This document shows positions 34,161 through 42,125 of a stretch of 62,140 nt of DNA, in pieces. Position 1 is the first letter of the stretch. Each line of letters opens with the position of its first letter. The position numbers were made by a program, and so were the translations under genes. Origin of the DNA: a virus. The notes under the pieces were generated by a model that saw only the letters and a program-made list of their open reading frames with translations, was not told the DNA's origin and searched no databases. The stretch spans positions 1-62,140 of the IMG/VR virus record IMGVR_UViG_3300031251_000021; one strand, given 5' to 3'.

Positions 34161-34813
34161 CAGTAGATGCCCTTCGAGAGGACGTAGTGGATGTTCCCGC
34201 TGTTGAACACGACGTAGTCTAGGCGGTCGACGGCGTTGGCATATGTCGAGAGCCCCGGCCACGCGCCCGATCCGCCCGGAGTCCTCCAGTTCGAGGACAG
34301 CGTGAGCGTGCGCGAGCCGGTTGCGTCTTGGAAGATGAAGATAGACCCACTCTGCCCCGGCTTCGTGTTGGCGGGGTTCCCCAGCGTCCTGTTACCTGCA
34401 AGGGTCACATAGGCGTTGATGAACGTGCTCATGTCCACAGAGATCGTGGCCGCGTCCGTGAGCCCGACCGGAGCGGCAGCCCCCCACACCTGATCGGTCG
34501 TCAGGAGCGTGCTCGCCACGTTAGAGAGGAACTGTGCTGTCGTTGCGACCGCCGCCGTTGCGATCTTGGCGAGGGTCACGACGCCCGCAGCAATGGTCGT
34601 CGCGAGAGAGCCGCCGGGCGTCGTCACGTCGCCTGTCAACGCCGGCATCTGTGCCGCCGTGATCGCCACGGGGAGGAGTGCTGTATAATGCACTGCGCCG
34701 GTGTTGTCCGCCCAATAGAGGCGACCATTCAGCTCATCCAAATATATCTCGCCTGGAGCGAGAGAAGTGGGGGCGACGCCGGTCGCACTGCGGTTGAGCT
34801 GAATAGTGGCCAT
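34160..34813 (-). CDS. Tail fibre or tailspike protein (217 aa)
   Basis: A 217-residue protein with an N-terminus typical of phage fibres (LNRSATGVAPTSLAPGEIYLDELNGRLYWAD) and a middle with GDVTTPGG...ATTIAAGVVTLAKIATAAV, as in trimeric fibre shafts. The C-terminal 80 residues are beta-rich. It probably works with the glycine-rich tip protein whose gene overlaps its end. Confidence 0.7.
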   Translation of the reverse strand: MATIQLNRSATGVAPTSLAPGEIYLDELNGRLYWADNTGAVHYTALLPVAITAAQMPALTGDVTTPGGSLATTIAAGVVTLAKIATAAVATTAQFLSNVASTLLTTDQVWGAAAPVGLTDAATISVDMSTFINAYVTLAGNRTLGNPANTKPGQSGSIFIFQDATGSRTLTLSSNWRTPGGSGAWPGLSTYANAVDRLDYVVFNSGNIHYVLSKGIY

Positions 34814-34836
34814 TTATCGTCCCCGAAGATCGCGTG

Positions 34837-35298
34837 TTAGTGGCGAGCCGCCCGCTTCGCAGCGAGTTCCGTAGCATCTCGGCCGGCTCTCAGCTCCGCC
34901 TCATGCCGCGAAGCGAACGCCGCCGTCCGGTTCTGCCCCGCCACGATTTCAGCCCGCGTCGCTTCGGGAAGGTGCTCCGAAGCGACTTCCGGGGCCTCTT
35001 CGGGCTCGTCCTCGGGCTCATCTTCGAGTGCGGGGGCTGGCTTAGGCTCGGGATGGCCGGGCTCTCCGCGTTCGATGGCCTTCTGCACGAATATGTCCGT
35101 CTGTGCTCGCCCAGCCTCGATCTCAGCCTGCGTCGACTCCGGCAAGTGAGACAGGTCCTCGACCGCGGGGGTGGGCTCGGGCGCGGCTTCGGGGGGAGTG
35201 GGGGCAGGCTCAACGTGCGGCGGCTCAACGACGACCGTTGTTCTGGGGATTTTCACGCGGATCGGGGTCGGCTTCGGGCTCACGCTAATGGTTGTCAT
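34837..35298 (-). CDS. Pro/Glu-rich protein with duplicated motif
   Basis: A 153-residue acidic protein. Residues about 20-45 are a proline stretch. The segment HLPE(S/A)T(Q/R)AEI-x-AG occurs twice, about 60 residues apart, showing an internal duplication. It lies between fibre genes and the spanin genes and overlaps the Rz1-like gene by 14 bases. Function unknown. Confidence 0.55.
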   Translation of the reverse strand: MTTISVSPKPTPIRVKIPRTTVVVEPPHVEPAPTPPEAAPEPTPAVEDLSHLPESTQAEIEAGRAQTDIFVQKAIERGEPGHPEPKPAPALEDEPEDEPEEAPEVASEHLPEATRAEIVAGQNRTAAFASRHEAELRAGRDATELAAKRAARH

Positions 35299-35617
35299 TG
35301 ACAGTCTCCTGTTCGCTCGGCGCGGGCGCTGTGAACGCCTGCCGGACATCCTGATAGAATTGTCGGTCGCTCTCCAGGCGCTCCGCATTGATAAGACGCC
35401 CACGGCGCTCGCGCGCTGAATATGCACGAGCGTCCTCCCCCTCCTTCGGGGGATCAACATCCACCGGCACTCCGAACCCCGCAGGGGGGCTAGGGAGTAG
35501 GGGCGGCGGGGGCGTGACGGACACTGCGAGGGGCTGGTGCAATGTCCCGCAAGCGCTGCACGTCGCTGCGATTAAGAGCACAGTGCTTATCGACAGCAGC
35601 GCGGATTTGGTTCTCAT
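35285..35617 (-). CDS. Rz1: Outer-membrane spanin lipoprotein (Rz1-like)
   Basis: A 110-residue protein with a lipoprotein signal (LLIAATCSACGTL) and a proline-rich mature N-terminus, as in Rz1-type o-spanins. The start lies inside the Rz-like gene in another frame, the classic nested arrangement, although here Rz1 extends well past it. At lysis it would link to the inner-membrane spanin and fuse the membranes. Confidence 0.7.
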   Translation of the reverse strand: MRTKSALLSISTVLLIAATCSACGTLHQPLAVSVTPPPPLLPSPPAGFGVPVDVDPPKEGEDARAYSARERRGRLINAERLESDRQFYQDVRQAFTAPAPSEQETVNDNH

Positions 35618-35897
35618 AGTCAGAGACTTTCTTCTGCAACGCTTCGGCGTCGGCTTGGATCAAGTCCGCTCGGTTGGCGGCTTCATTAAGCGCCGTGTCA
35701 CTCGCAAGCACCTGCTTCCACTGCGTATCGAGAGCCTCCCTCGTAGAGGCGAGCTGTGCGGCGAGGACGCTGTTCTCCTGTTGCAACGCCACAACCTTCT
35801 CCTCGTTGTTGCCGGCGTGATACCCCCGCAGGTAACCTCCAATGAAGGAACCCACGAGCGCTAGGACGGCGACGAGGAGAAGGTAGGGGCGGAGCAT
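35490..35897 (-). CDS. Rz: Inner-membrane spanin (Rz-like)
   Basis: A 135-residue protein with one N-terminal membrane segment (YLLLVAVLALVGSFIGGYL) and a long periplasmic coiled coil (VVALQQENSVLAAQLASTREAL and following), as in i-spanins. Its 3' end overlaps the Rz1-like gene by 128 bases. The start overlaps the upstream stop by one base. A palindrome copy (35819-35836) encodes YLRGY inside the membrane-proximal region. Confidence 0.75.
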   Translation of the reverse strand: MLRPYLLLVAVLALVGSFIGGYLRGYHAGNNEEKVVALQQENSVLAAQLASTREALDTQWKQVLASDTALNEAANRADLIQADAEALQKKVSDYENQIRAAVDKHCALNRSDVQRLRDIAPAPRSVRHAPAAPTP

Positions 35898-36121
35898 CAG
35901 GGCTTCTTTCCTTTTTCCGCCATCGCCACACCGAGGCTGGAGACACCGGCACAGATGAGTAGGTAGTTCGCCTGCCTGTCCGGGGGGACATGGGCAAGCG
36001 TCAGACATGCAGCGACCGCACCCGCACTGCCGAAGGTGGAGGGCTCTTTGCAGCGGGCGACGGCCCAATCCTTCGCCGTCCCGATATAGGGGTCGATGGT
36101 ATCTTTGATCTTCGTTAGCAT
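35897..36121 (-). CDS. Small lysis-cassette membrane protein, holin candidate
   Basis: A 74-residue protein with two weakly hydrophobic segments (residues about 32-45 and 53-67) and a basic tail (EKGKKP). Its position between endolysin and spanins suggests a holin or antiholin. The protein at 36541 is the stronger holin candidate. Confidence 0.5.
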   Translation of the reverse strand: MLTKIKDTIDPYIGTAKDWAVARCKEPSTFGSAGAVAACLTLAHVPPDRQANYLLICAGVSSLGVAMAEKGKKP

Positions 36122-36122
36122 C

Positions 36123-36566
36123 TTAGTCTCCTGCGCCGAGAAACTGGTTCATCTCGCCGGTCCGACGTGGCTTCAATTCCGGCGGATGCACCCACATCAT
36201 GAAGGCGCGCGCGGCCCCCTCATAGTCGCCGAAGTTCAGCCGATAGATCACCGACGAGTGGGCTAGGCCCCGGCAGCCAATGTTGAAGCCGAGACTGGCG
36301 AGCGCGTCGAACTGGTCCTGCGAGATGTCCACATGGACACACGCATTGATCGTCCGCTCGACCTCCCCAAGATCGTGCGCCAGAAGCTCCAGCGCCTTCT
36401 CCTTCGAGATCATCAAACCGGGACGGACCGGGAAGTAGTCATTGGAAAGGTGGCCAACGCCAATCGTCCAGAGCCCACGCGTGTCAGGGTAGGCGACGAG
36501 CCGAAAGCCCTCGCGCTCGGCAAGTCGAGCGATCCCCGCTTCACTCGTGGTCGTCGGACGTGTCAT
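36123..36566 (-). CDS. Endolysin, GH24 (T4-type) lysozyme
   Basis: A 147-residue muramidase. EREGFRLVAYPDTRGLWTIGVGH carries the E-x8-D-x5-T catalytic triad of GH24 lysozymes and is followed by SQDQFDALASLGFNIG. There is no clear signal or SAR segment, so release should need a holin. A start further upstream (36620) is possible, but the ATG at 36566 follows GAGAGGTAATACCG from the palindrome at 36571. Confidence 0.9.
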   Translation of the reverse strand: MTRPTTTSEAGIARLAEREGFRLVAYPDTRGLWTIGVGHLSNDYFPVRPGLMISKEKALELLAHDLGEVERTINACVHVDISQDQFDALASLGFNIGCRGLAHSSVIYRLNFGDYEGAARAFMMWVHPPELKPRRTGEMNQFLGAGD

Positions 36567-36792
36567 CGGTATTACCTCTCCGGGTAACCTCCAAATACCA
36601 CGATCTAACAGTCTTCGCAAGCTGCGCTAGGCCCAGCACGCAACCGATGATCGGGGCGGCGAAAGCTGCCCCCTCGTGAATATTATTGAGCCAAGCTCCC
36701 CATATAGGATAAGACATCAGACCACCGGCAATCCACCACACAGTATCCGACGCACTCGTGGTGACTTCATGAAGTTTGTGAGGAATATCCAT
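36541..36792 (-). CDS. Putative holin
   Basis: An 83-residue protein with two membrane segments (residues about 17-35 and 43-60) and a charged C-terminal tail (TRRGNTDDTSDDHE), as in class II holins. It overlaps the endolysin start by 26 bases. Confidence 0.65.
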   Translation of the reverse strand: MDIPHKLHEVTTSASDTVWWIAGGLMSYPIWGAWLNNIHEGAAFAAPIIGCVLGLAQLAKTVRSWYLEVTRRGNTDDTSDDHE

Positions 36793-36804
36793 GACCGGCT
36801 CCGC

Positions 36805-37167
36805 TTAGGCCGACGAGATGGGGGCCGACACCTGGAGGAAGAATGTGTCCGTTTTCGACTGGCCTGTGCTCGTCGAGAGCGTCACATTGATGGCGTAGCG
36901 GGTGGCGTCCGTGCCACCTGAAAGCTGAAAGAACGCCAGAGTGCCCCCTGAGAGGGAGGCGAGCGATGCGCTCAGAGCCGGCGTGGTGCTGGGGTTGATG
37001 TTGAAGGTGGGCGTCCCCACCACCGTCTCCCCCGGTGCGAGCCACTGCGAATAGTCGACCGCATAGGTGATCGTCTCCGTCGTCTGCTGTGCGAGCGAGC
37101 CGATGGGCGTCTCCGTCACAGAGGCGTAGAGATACTGTTGGCTGGAGGGGTTTATTGCGAGCGTCAT
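36805..37167 (-). CDS. Virion protein, immunoglobulin-like/fibre-associated
   Basis: A 120-residue, Thr/Ser-rich all-beta protein starting MTLAINPSSQQYLYASVTETPIG. The composition and even spacing of strands suggest one immunoglobulin-like domain, as in head-fibre or decoration proteins. It lies between the lysis cassette and the connector genes. Confidence 0.55.
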   Translation of the reverse strand: MTLAINPSSQQYLYASVTETPIGSLAQQTTETITYAVDYSQWLAPGETVVGTPTFNINPSTTPALSASLASLSGGTLAFFQLSGGTDATRYAINVTLSTSTGQSKTDTFFLQVSAPISSA

Positions 37168-37183
37168 CCGTCAACACCCCCCG

Positions 37184-37828
37184 TTAATATCGTTGCGAGC
37201 GCATGCGGAACGTCCGCGGGTAGCGCCAGGAGTTTTGGTCGAAGACGTTGCCGTTCGACACTTCGGCGCGGGCTAGGTTCATGCCCTTGCGGAACTGCCC
37301 CTGATGGTATGAGGCGAGCTTCAAGTTCGAGTAGGGCTTGCTTGGCGCAGACATCATGCGCGAGAGCACTCCGCTCAGAAGCGCGTCGGAGTATTTATCG
37401 ATGATCCAATCCGGGATGGTGGGGAGCCCCTCGGCGTTCGTCGGATCGGCAATGGTATATGCGACATGCGCATACCACAGCTCACTCGTCGACGGCGGGG
37501 AGAGGATGCGGAGCCCCACGCGGAGCGATCCGGGAAGAGTGAGCTGCCCGGCGCGGGAGCTGCCCGAGCCAACCTGGGTCAGGTTGTTCGTGCTGCGGAT
37601 GCCCTCCAGCCACAGGAGCCGATTGATGAGCGCGTTCGCCTCCGCGGCGACGGCGTAATCCCACACGTTCGGATTGACCGTGATACCTATCACGTCTTGC
37701 CAAACATTCGAGCGCTGCGTGAACTCTTTAATGGCGGCGAACAGCGACATGCGAATTTGCCCGTCGAGCGCCCCAGGAAGGGACACCCTCGCGGTGTCGC
37801 ACAGTCGGATGATGGTCGCGGTCGCCAC
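37184..37828 (-). CDS. Head-tail connector / tail tube adaptor (podovirus type)
   Basis: A 214-residue protein. The N-terminus (IRLCDTARVSLPGALDGQIRMSLFAAIKEF) and the C-terminal segment with PDWIIDKYSDALLSGVLSRMM resemble podovirus adaptor proteins that occupy the gp11 or tail-tubular-A position. Its place between coat and tail genes supports this. Confidence 0.65.
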   Translation of the reverse strand: MATATIIRLCDTARVSLPGALDGQIRMSLFAAIKEFTQRSNVWQDVIGITVNPNVWDYAVAAEANALINRLLWLEGIRSTNNLTQVGSGSSRAGQLTLPGSLRVGLRILSPPSTSELWYAHVAYTIADPTNAEGLPTIPDWIIDKYSDALLSGVLSRMMSAPSKPYSNLKLASYHQGQFRKGMNLARAEVSNGNVFDQNSWRYPRTFRMRSQRY

Positions 37829-37831
37829 GGC

Positions 37832-38224
37832 TTATGCCTCGATTGTTAGGAGCTGCGCCGTGAACTTGTTCAGGAACTCCGAAGCGCGCTTGTCCGACAC
37901 GTCCTCCGTATCGCGTAGCTGGGCGTTGCCGACGACGTAGTAGACGACCGACACCTTGTATTGCGGCGGGAGCGGGATGACTGTGCTCTCCGAGGCACTA
38001 GAGTAGGTGGGGGGCGACGGCACAGAGAGCTGGGTGCGAGGCGCGGTGTTCGTGGTGTATTTCGCGTCGAGGAAGATATCGGGCCGCAGCCGGTCGATCT
38101 CCGCCATCGCGAGATTGAGTGCAGTCACCAGATCATCATCTGGATAGCGATATGGCGACACCGTGTCCTGTAGCAGCACTCTCGCTTCTGCGATGTAATC
38201 TGCCACGGTGACGAGCGCCGCCAT
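37832..38224 (-). CDS. Head-tail adaptor protein (DUF6682-like)
   Basis: A 130-residue protein, starting MAALVTVADYIAEARVLLQDTVSPYRYPDDDLVTALNLA. The helical bundle implied by this pattern is typical of phage adaptors that dock under the portal. It ends 3 bases before the next connector gene starts and lies just after the coat gene. Confidence 0.65.
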   Translation of the reverse strand: MAALVTVADYIAEARVLLQDTVSPYRYPDDDLVTALNLAMAEIDRLRPDIFLDAKYTTNTAPRTQLSVPSPPTYSSASESTVIPLPPQYKVSVVYYVVGNAQLRDTEDVSDKRASEFLNKFTAQLLTIEA

Positions 38225-38266
38225 ATCAGTTCTCCTACACTGCGAGAATTACCCCTGCGGGTAACC

Positions 38267-39262
38267 TTACGCAGCACCCTGCGTGATGATCGCCTGGGCG
38301 ATGGCCTTATTGTCGAGCACCTGCCGACCGTAGACCTGGAGTCCGCGGAAGACGTTGCCGAACGTGCGCTCCGAGCGGATCGTCTCGATCTTGGTCATCT
38401 GCGACGCGAAGGTGAGCGCGTGCGGGTGGCCGGCGTAGACGGCGAACTGACCCGCGCTGAGACCGCCGGCGACGCCGCTGGGCAGCAGGTTGCTGACGTA
38501 GATCGTGAAGCGATCCACCATGCCCAGCCGCCCGTTGCGCAGCATCGTGATGTTGTCGCCGGACAGATAGACCTGACGGAGTTCCGAACGCTTGATCTGC
38601 GTCGCAGCCCACGTCGGCAGGACAACCCAACGTCCGCTCTCCGGGATGTTCATCTCGTCGAGCGCCTGCGCGAGGCGCAGGAGAACGTCGGTGATCTCCA
38701 CCTGACCATTGCCGGGGTTGCGGCTCACAGTCGCAATCGGGGCGCCGGTCGTGCCGAGGTTGATGTTGCCCGAGATCGCGCCAGCCGTCGCGCCCTGGTT
38801 GGCCGTGGCCGGCGTGTTCAGCAGGAAAGCGAGCACGTCCACGTCAATCGCGAGCTTCATCTGCTCGGACGCGTCATCCGCCCAGATCGACAACAGGTTC
38901 AGGTCGCTTTGCAGCTCCATGATGTCGTCGAGGATCGTGGCGAAATACTTGCCCTTGTTGATGTAAAGCTCGACGTTGCCGCCCGCCGGACGATCCAGCG
39001 TGAGGTCGCCATCGGCGAGATAGTCATTGATGGCGATGGTCGGCTTGGTGCGGATTTTGATCCGGTCGCCGAAGCTGCGGATTTCGTCCTCATGATCCGT
39101 GTTCGAGATCGCGGCGAGCACCGTGGCGGCGTAGAACTTCTCGATCAGCTTGCCCGACCAGATTTCGGGGATGAAGCCGATGTTCGAATAGTCCGTAGCC
39201 GGCGAGCCGACCGGATAGAGCGGGGGCGTAGTGCCCGCGCCAGCGATGGGGTAAACAGCCAT
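38267..39262 (-). CDS. Major capsid protein
   Basis: A 331-residue protein with the features of podovirus coat proteins of the P22/N4-like type: IPEIWSGKLIEKFYAATVLAA near the N-terminus, a long extended region with FGDRIKIRTKP, and a C-terminal KIETIRSERTFGNVFRGLQVYG. It follows the scaffold gene and precedes the connectors. Palindrome copies lie on both sides (38248 and 39286). Confidence 0.85.
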   Translation of the reverse strand: MAVYPIAGAGTTPPLYPVGSPATDYSNIGFIPEIWSGKLIEKFYAATVLAAISNTDHEDEIRSFGDRIKIRTKPTIAINDYLADGDLTLDRPAGGNVELYINKGKYFATILDDIMELQSDLNLLSIWADDASEQMKLAIDVDVLAFLLNTPATANQGATAGAISGNINLGTTGAPIATVSRNPGNGQVEITDVLLRLAQALDEMNIPESGRWVVLPTWAATQIKRSELRQVYLSGDNITMLRNGRLGMVDRFTIYVSNLLPSGVAGGLSAGQFAVYAGHPHALTFASQMTKIETIRSERTFGNVFRGLQVYGRQVLDNKAIAQAIITQGAA

Positions 39263-39285
39263 TGGAGTGCCTCATCAAGAGCTTG

Positions 39286-39303
39286 GTTACCCTTATAGGT
39301 AAC
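39286..39303. repeat. 18-bp palindrome, perfect-arm example; family list
   Basis: GTTACC-CTTATA-GGTAAC upstream of the coat gene. Start positions of all 79 copies found by eye (18 bases each unless noted): 311, 975, 1096, 1757, 2200, 2546, 3551, 4249, 4779, 5539, 6249, 6902, 7710, 8629, 9307, 9926, 10194, 10467, 11361, 11717, 12505, 12854, 13171, 13817, 14054, 15288, 15737, 16931, 18319, 18448, 19694, 20513, 21468, 22226, 22813, 23701, 24646, 25250, 27319, 28075, 29374, 30766, 31754, 33631 (17), 34391, 35819, 36571, 38248, 39286, 39536, 40232, 41122, 42420, 46159, 47185, 48920, 49205, 50612, 51721, 52185, 53059 (17), 53800, 54846, 55280, 55907, 57551, 57788, 57964, 58324, 58879, 59213, 59366, 59588, 59948, 60207, 60535, 61378, 61607, 61967. 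Copies vary by up to four or so bases. Confidence 0.9.
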
Positions 39304-39307
39304 CTGA

Positions 39308-40372
39308 TTATTCTCGGACGCGCCCCTCGGCCTGTGCGGCGAAGATTTCAGCTTCGATCCGGTTTTTCTCCGCCTCGCGACCCACGAATTTCTTCTGGTT
39401 CACGTCAGCGTAGAACTGGCGAATTTGGGCGCGGGTGATGGAAGGCTTCCCAGCGGGAGGATTGACTGCCGCAGTCTTGGCTCGGCCCGGCGCTGCGAGG
39501 GTTTCGAGCGGGATGCGCCTGCTCTCTTGTCCGGTGTTACCCGGCGAGGTAAGCGTCTGTGTATCCGGCTCCAGCCGTGCAGGGCTTGTGACCGCCTCAT
39601 CAGAAATGAAGCCCTTGAAGAACGCGGCTACTCGTCTGCCATCGTTGGCGTTGAAGGCGGCGTTCAGCAAGTCCCTCCTTATACGTCCAGAATACGCGTC
39701 TGGCAAGCCCAGCCACGCAGCAAAATCGGAATTATTATTCACCGCCTCCCAATTCGGGACTTGCTCGGCGAGGACCGCATACATCTTCTGCTGGGCGTCC
39801 ATCGTAACGACGCCCGTAACACCCTGCACCTGCCCCCGAAGTTGCGCCAGCTCTGCTTCCAGTTGGGCGATTTTCGGGGTGACTTTCTCCTCTGCCCTCT
39901 TACCGACGACCTCCAGAAACTCGGACCCATACTCCGCCTCTTCTTCGGGCGTGACGAGCTTCGAGAACTTCACGTCGCCACGAGCGGGGGGCGGCGTGGT
40001 CGCTGCCTGCGTCGCTAGGAGACGCTGGAGATTGACGATCTCGTCGGCGAGGCGCAGGCGCTCCTGTCGCTCTCGGTCGAAGTGGCCCTTGAGAGAGTTG
40101 TATTTGTGCTCCCAATTCTCACCCGGCCTCTGGGCCGGAGCCGGAGGGGGCGGAGGCGGAGGCGGGGGCGGGGGTGGAGAAGCGGGTGCGGGGGCCGGCT
40201 GCGCAAGGGTGGTGGGTGCGTCGCTTGAGAGGTTACCTTCGGAGGTATCCTGCGGGGCATTTGCCTGCTTGATGAGGGCTTCCGACCGTGCGGCTGCGGC
40301 GCGGACGGCGGCAGGGAGACGAACTCCAGGATCGATACGATCCGCGGGAGCAGTATTTGGGGCAGTCGTCAT
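39308..40372 (-). CDS. Scaffolding protein
   Basis: A 354-residue protein. It is acidic and helical with a coiled coil near residues 150-190, and has a run of twelve prolines around residues 65-76 within a disordered N-terminal third. Position directly upstream of the coat gene and composition support a scaffold. Palindrome copies at 39536 and 40232 are inside. Confidence 0.75.
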   Translation of the reverse strand: MTTAPNTAPADRIDPGVRLPAAVRAAAARSEALIKQANAPQDTSEGNLSSDAPTTLAQPAPAPASPPPPPPPPPPPPAPAQRPGENWEHKYNSLKGHFDRERQERLRLADEIVNLQRLLATQAATTPPPARGDVKFSKLVTPEEEAEYGSEFLEVVGKRAEEKVTPKIAQLEAELAQLRGQVQGVTGVVTMDAQQKMYAVLAEQVPNWEAVNNNSDFAAWLGLPDAYSGRIRRDLLNAAFNANDGRRVAAFFKGFISDEAVTSPARLEPDTQTLTSPGNTGQESRRIPLETLAAPGRAKTAAVNPPAGKPSITRAQIRQFYADVNQKKFVGREAEKNRIEAEIFAAQAEGRVRE

Positions 40373-40427
40373 AATTTACTCCTTGGGCGCGGACAGCGTT
40401 CGCACGGGATGTGGGAAGCGGTTCGAG

Positions 40428-40694
40428 CTATTTGGCGCGTTGTCGAGCCTCGGCAGTGCGCAGTTTCTCGACGCGCTCGGCGAGCTTTGAGAAATTATCC
40501 CGAAGGCCGAGCAGCACCCGCGCGCGACCCTGAGCTATGTGGGCTTCGGCAGTCGGTGGGGCGTCCGCGATATCGATGCAATACGACACCGCGAGTGCGC
40601 CAAGGGCCTCCCTAAACGCCTCCCACTGGCCGGGCGCAGCGTGCGACAGGTCGTGGGCGGCGTAGAGGAAGGCTTTCTCGACGGCAGAAGTCAT
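40428..40694 (-). CDS. Hypothetical helical protein (88 aa)
   Basis: An 88-residue helical protein starting MTSAVEKAFLYAAHDLSHAAPG with a basic C-terminus. It lies between a coiled-coil protein and the scaffold gene, so it may be a virion or assembly factor. No family recognised. Confidence 0.55.
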   Translation of the reverse strand: MTSAVEKAFLYAAHDLSHAAPGQWEAFREALGALAVSYCIDIADAPPTAEAHIAQGRARVLLGLRDNFSKLAERVEKLRTAEARQRAK

Positions 40695-40697
40695 GGA

Positions 40698-40754
40698 TCA
40701 CCAGAAGTGCGTGGCGGTCGCATAGACGACCACCGATATGAGCCCGAGGCTCAC
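40698..40754 (-). CDS. Possible membrane micropeptide (18 aa or slightly longer)
   Basis: The 80-base gap between two genes encodes HWGVSLGLISVVVYATATHFW in one open frame ending in TGA. A GTG start at 40754 would give VSLGLISVVVYATATHFW, a single hydrophobic helix. No good ribosome binding site is visible, so this is tentative. Confidence 0.3.
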   Translation of the reverse strand: MSLGLISVVVYATATHFW

Positions 40755-40774
40755 CCCCCAATGAAAGGTGGCGA

Positions 40775-41095
40775 TTAGCCCTTGGCCGCGTTGTAGATCG
40801 CCGTCAGGTCGACGGACTCCGGCAAAGGGGGGATGCTCTGAGCCACCTCCTGCTTGTGGGCGGCGAGGCGCTGCTCGAAGTCCTCGGCGAAATGCTGGAA
40901 GGCTGTGGCGATGCGCCCCTCAACTTCCTTCGTGCGTTCCTCGACGTGGGCCTTCACCTTGTCAATCGACCACGTATTGCCTCCGCCGGCGGCGGCTTCG
41001 TCGTTGATGACGGAGTTCAGCGCGTCGGTGATCCCCTTCACGTCTTTGGCGACAGTCGCCGCAAGCTCCTTCACGGCCTCATGCAAGAGTGTCAT
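40775..41095 (-). CDS. Coiled-coil virion-associated protein (106 aa)
   Basis: A 106-residue helical protein starting MTLLHEAVKELAATVAKDVKGI with heptad-like spacing and the C-terminus SVDLTAIYNAAKG. It lies in the virion operon near scaffold. The palindrome 41122-41139 is upstream of its ATG. Function unknown. Confidence 0.55.
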   Translation of the reverse strand: MTLLHEAVKELAATVAKDVKGITDALNSVINDEAAAGGGNTWSIDKVKAHVEERTKEVEGRIATAFQHFAEDFEQRLAAHKQEVAQSIPPLPESVDLTAIYNAAKG

Positions 41096-41158
41096 CGTCC
41101 TAATCTCCTTGTTGGACTGGTGTTACCTTAGCAGGTATCTTTGGAGCGAACAAGCGCA

Positions 41159-42124
41159 CTATTGGAATGTCACCGTGCCGCTACCGCTCGTCGCCGAAAC
41201 GGTCAGCGTGCAGTTGTAGATGTTGCTACCGCCGGAGGAGGTATGAGCACAGGTCACGCCAGAGAGCGAACTGAAAACTGCCGTGCGCGGTTGAACAACA
41301 CTGAAAATAAGAGCACCCCCACCGCCCGCGCTTGCGTCCTGAGCGCCCGTGCTGCCAGCGCCGCCGCCGCCGCTACCCGTCCCGTTGACGCCGGCTGTGC
41401 CGGTCACCTGGGTAATATGACCACCAGCGCCGCCGTTGCCATTGCCGCCGACTGCATAGGGCGAGGTGACGTTATATTCGCCGCCGCCGCCGCCCTCTCC
41501 ATAATAGACAGCCAAGCCAGTTATCGATGACGCATAGCCAACGCCACCGTTACCGCCCTGCGAACCGTTTCCCGCCGCGCCCGCGCCGCCTGCGCCGCCA
41601 CCGCCGCCACCGCCATAAGCTTGTGAGGCGTTATTACCGCTGCCGCCCGTGAAGCCGTTCGTTCCGGTCGCTGAGCCTCCGCTGCTATGAGAACCCCCAC
41701 TGCCGCCTGCGCCGCCGCCGCCGGACGCGCCGCTAGCGCCGGGCGTCGTTGTTGACCCTGGTGCGCCGCCACCGCCGCCCGCCGAAGTTACGCTATTGAA
41801 CGTCGAAGAACTTCCATTGCTGCCTATCGTGCCCGCAGATGTTCCTGCTGCACCCCCGCCGCCGACGGTAAACGCATAGCCTGAGTTTGTGTTAAGCGTC
41901 GCGCTGCCAGGCTTAACGTCACCACCACCACCGCCACCGCCAGAGCCGCCCGTCTTTCCGCCGCCGCCAGCTCCGCCGCCGACCACAAGAGAAGTGACGG
42001 TAAGCGTTGGTGGAGTTGAGCCGCCTCCCCCTCCACCACCCGACGGGATGGCGAAGGGGAAGATCGCGAAGGCCGGCGAGGCTAGGGCAAGCGCCAGCCC
42101 TGTGCCGAAAAGCAGTTTACGCAT
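41159..42124 (-). CDS. Glycine-rich adhesin-like protein with signal peptide
   Basis: A 321-residue protein. Residues 1-20 (MRKLLFGTGLALALASPAFA) form a clear Sec signal peptide. The rest is dominated by glycine-rich patches separated by Ser, Thr, Asn and Ala, with a beta C-terminus (CTLTVSATSGSGTVTF). Glycine-rich domains like this form lattices at fibre tips. An N-terminal signal peptide is not expected for a phage fibre made in the cytoplasm. It is the last of three adjacent genes that all encode signal peptides. Confidence 0.7.
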   Translation of the reverse strand: MRKLLFGTGLALALASPAFAIFPFAIPSGGGGGGGSTPPTLTVTSLVVGGGAGGGGKTGGSGGGGGGGDVKPGSATLNTNSGYAFTVGGGGAAGTSAGTIGSNGSSSTFNSVTSAGGGGGAPGSTTTPGASGASGGGGAGGSGGSHSSGGSATGTNGFTGGSGNNASQAYGGGGGGGAGGAGAAGNGSQGGNGGVGYASSITGLAVYYGEGGGGGEYNVTSPYAVGGNGNGGAGGHITQVTGTAGVNGTGSGGGGAGSTGAQDASAGGGGALIFSVVQPRTAVFSSLSGVTCAHTSSGGSNIYNCTLTVSATSGSGTVTFQ

Positions 42125-42125
42125 G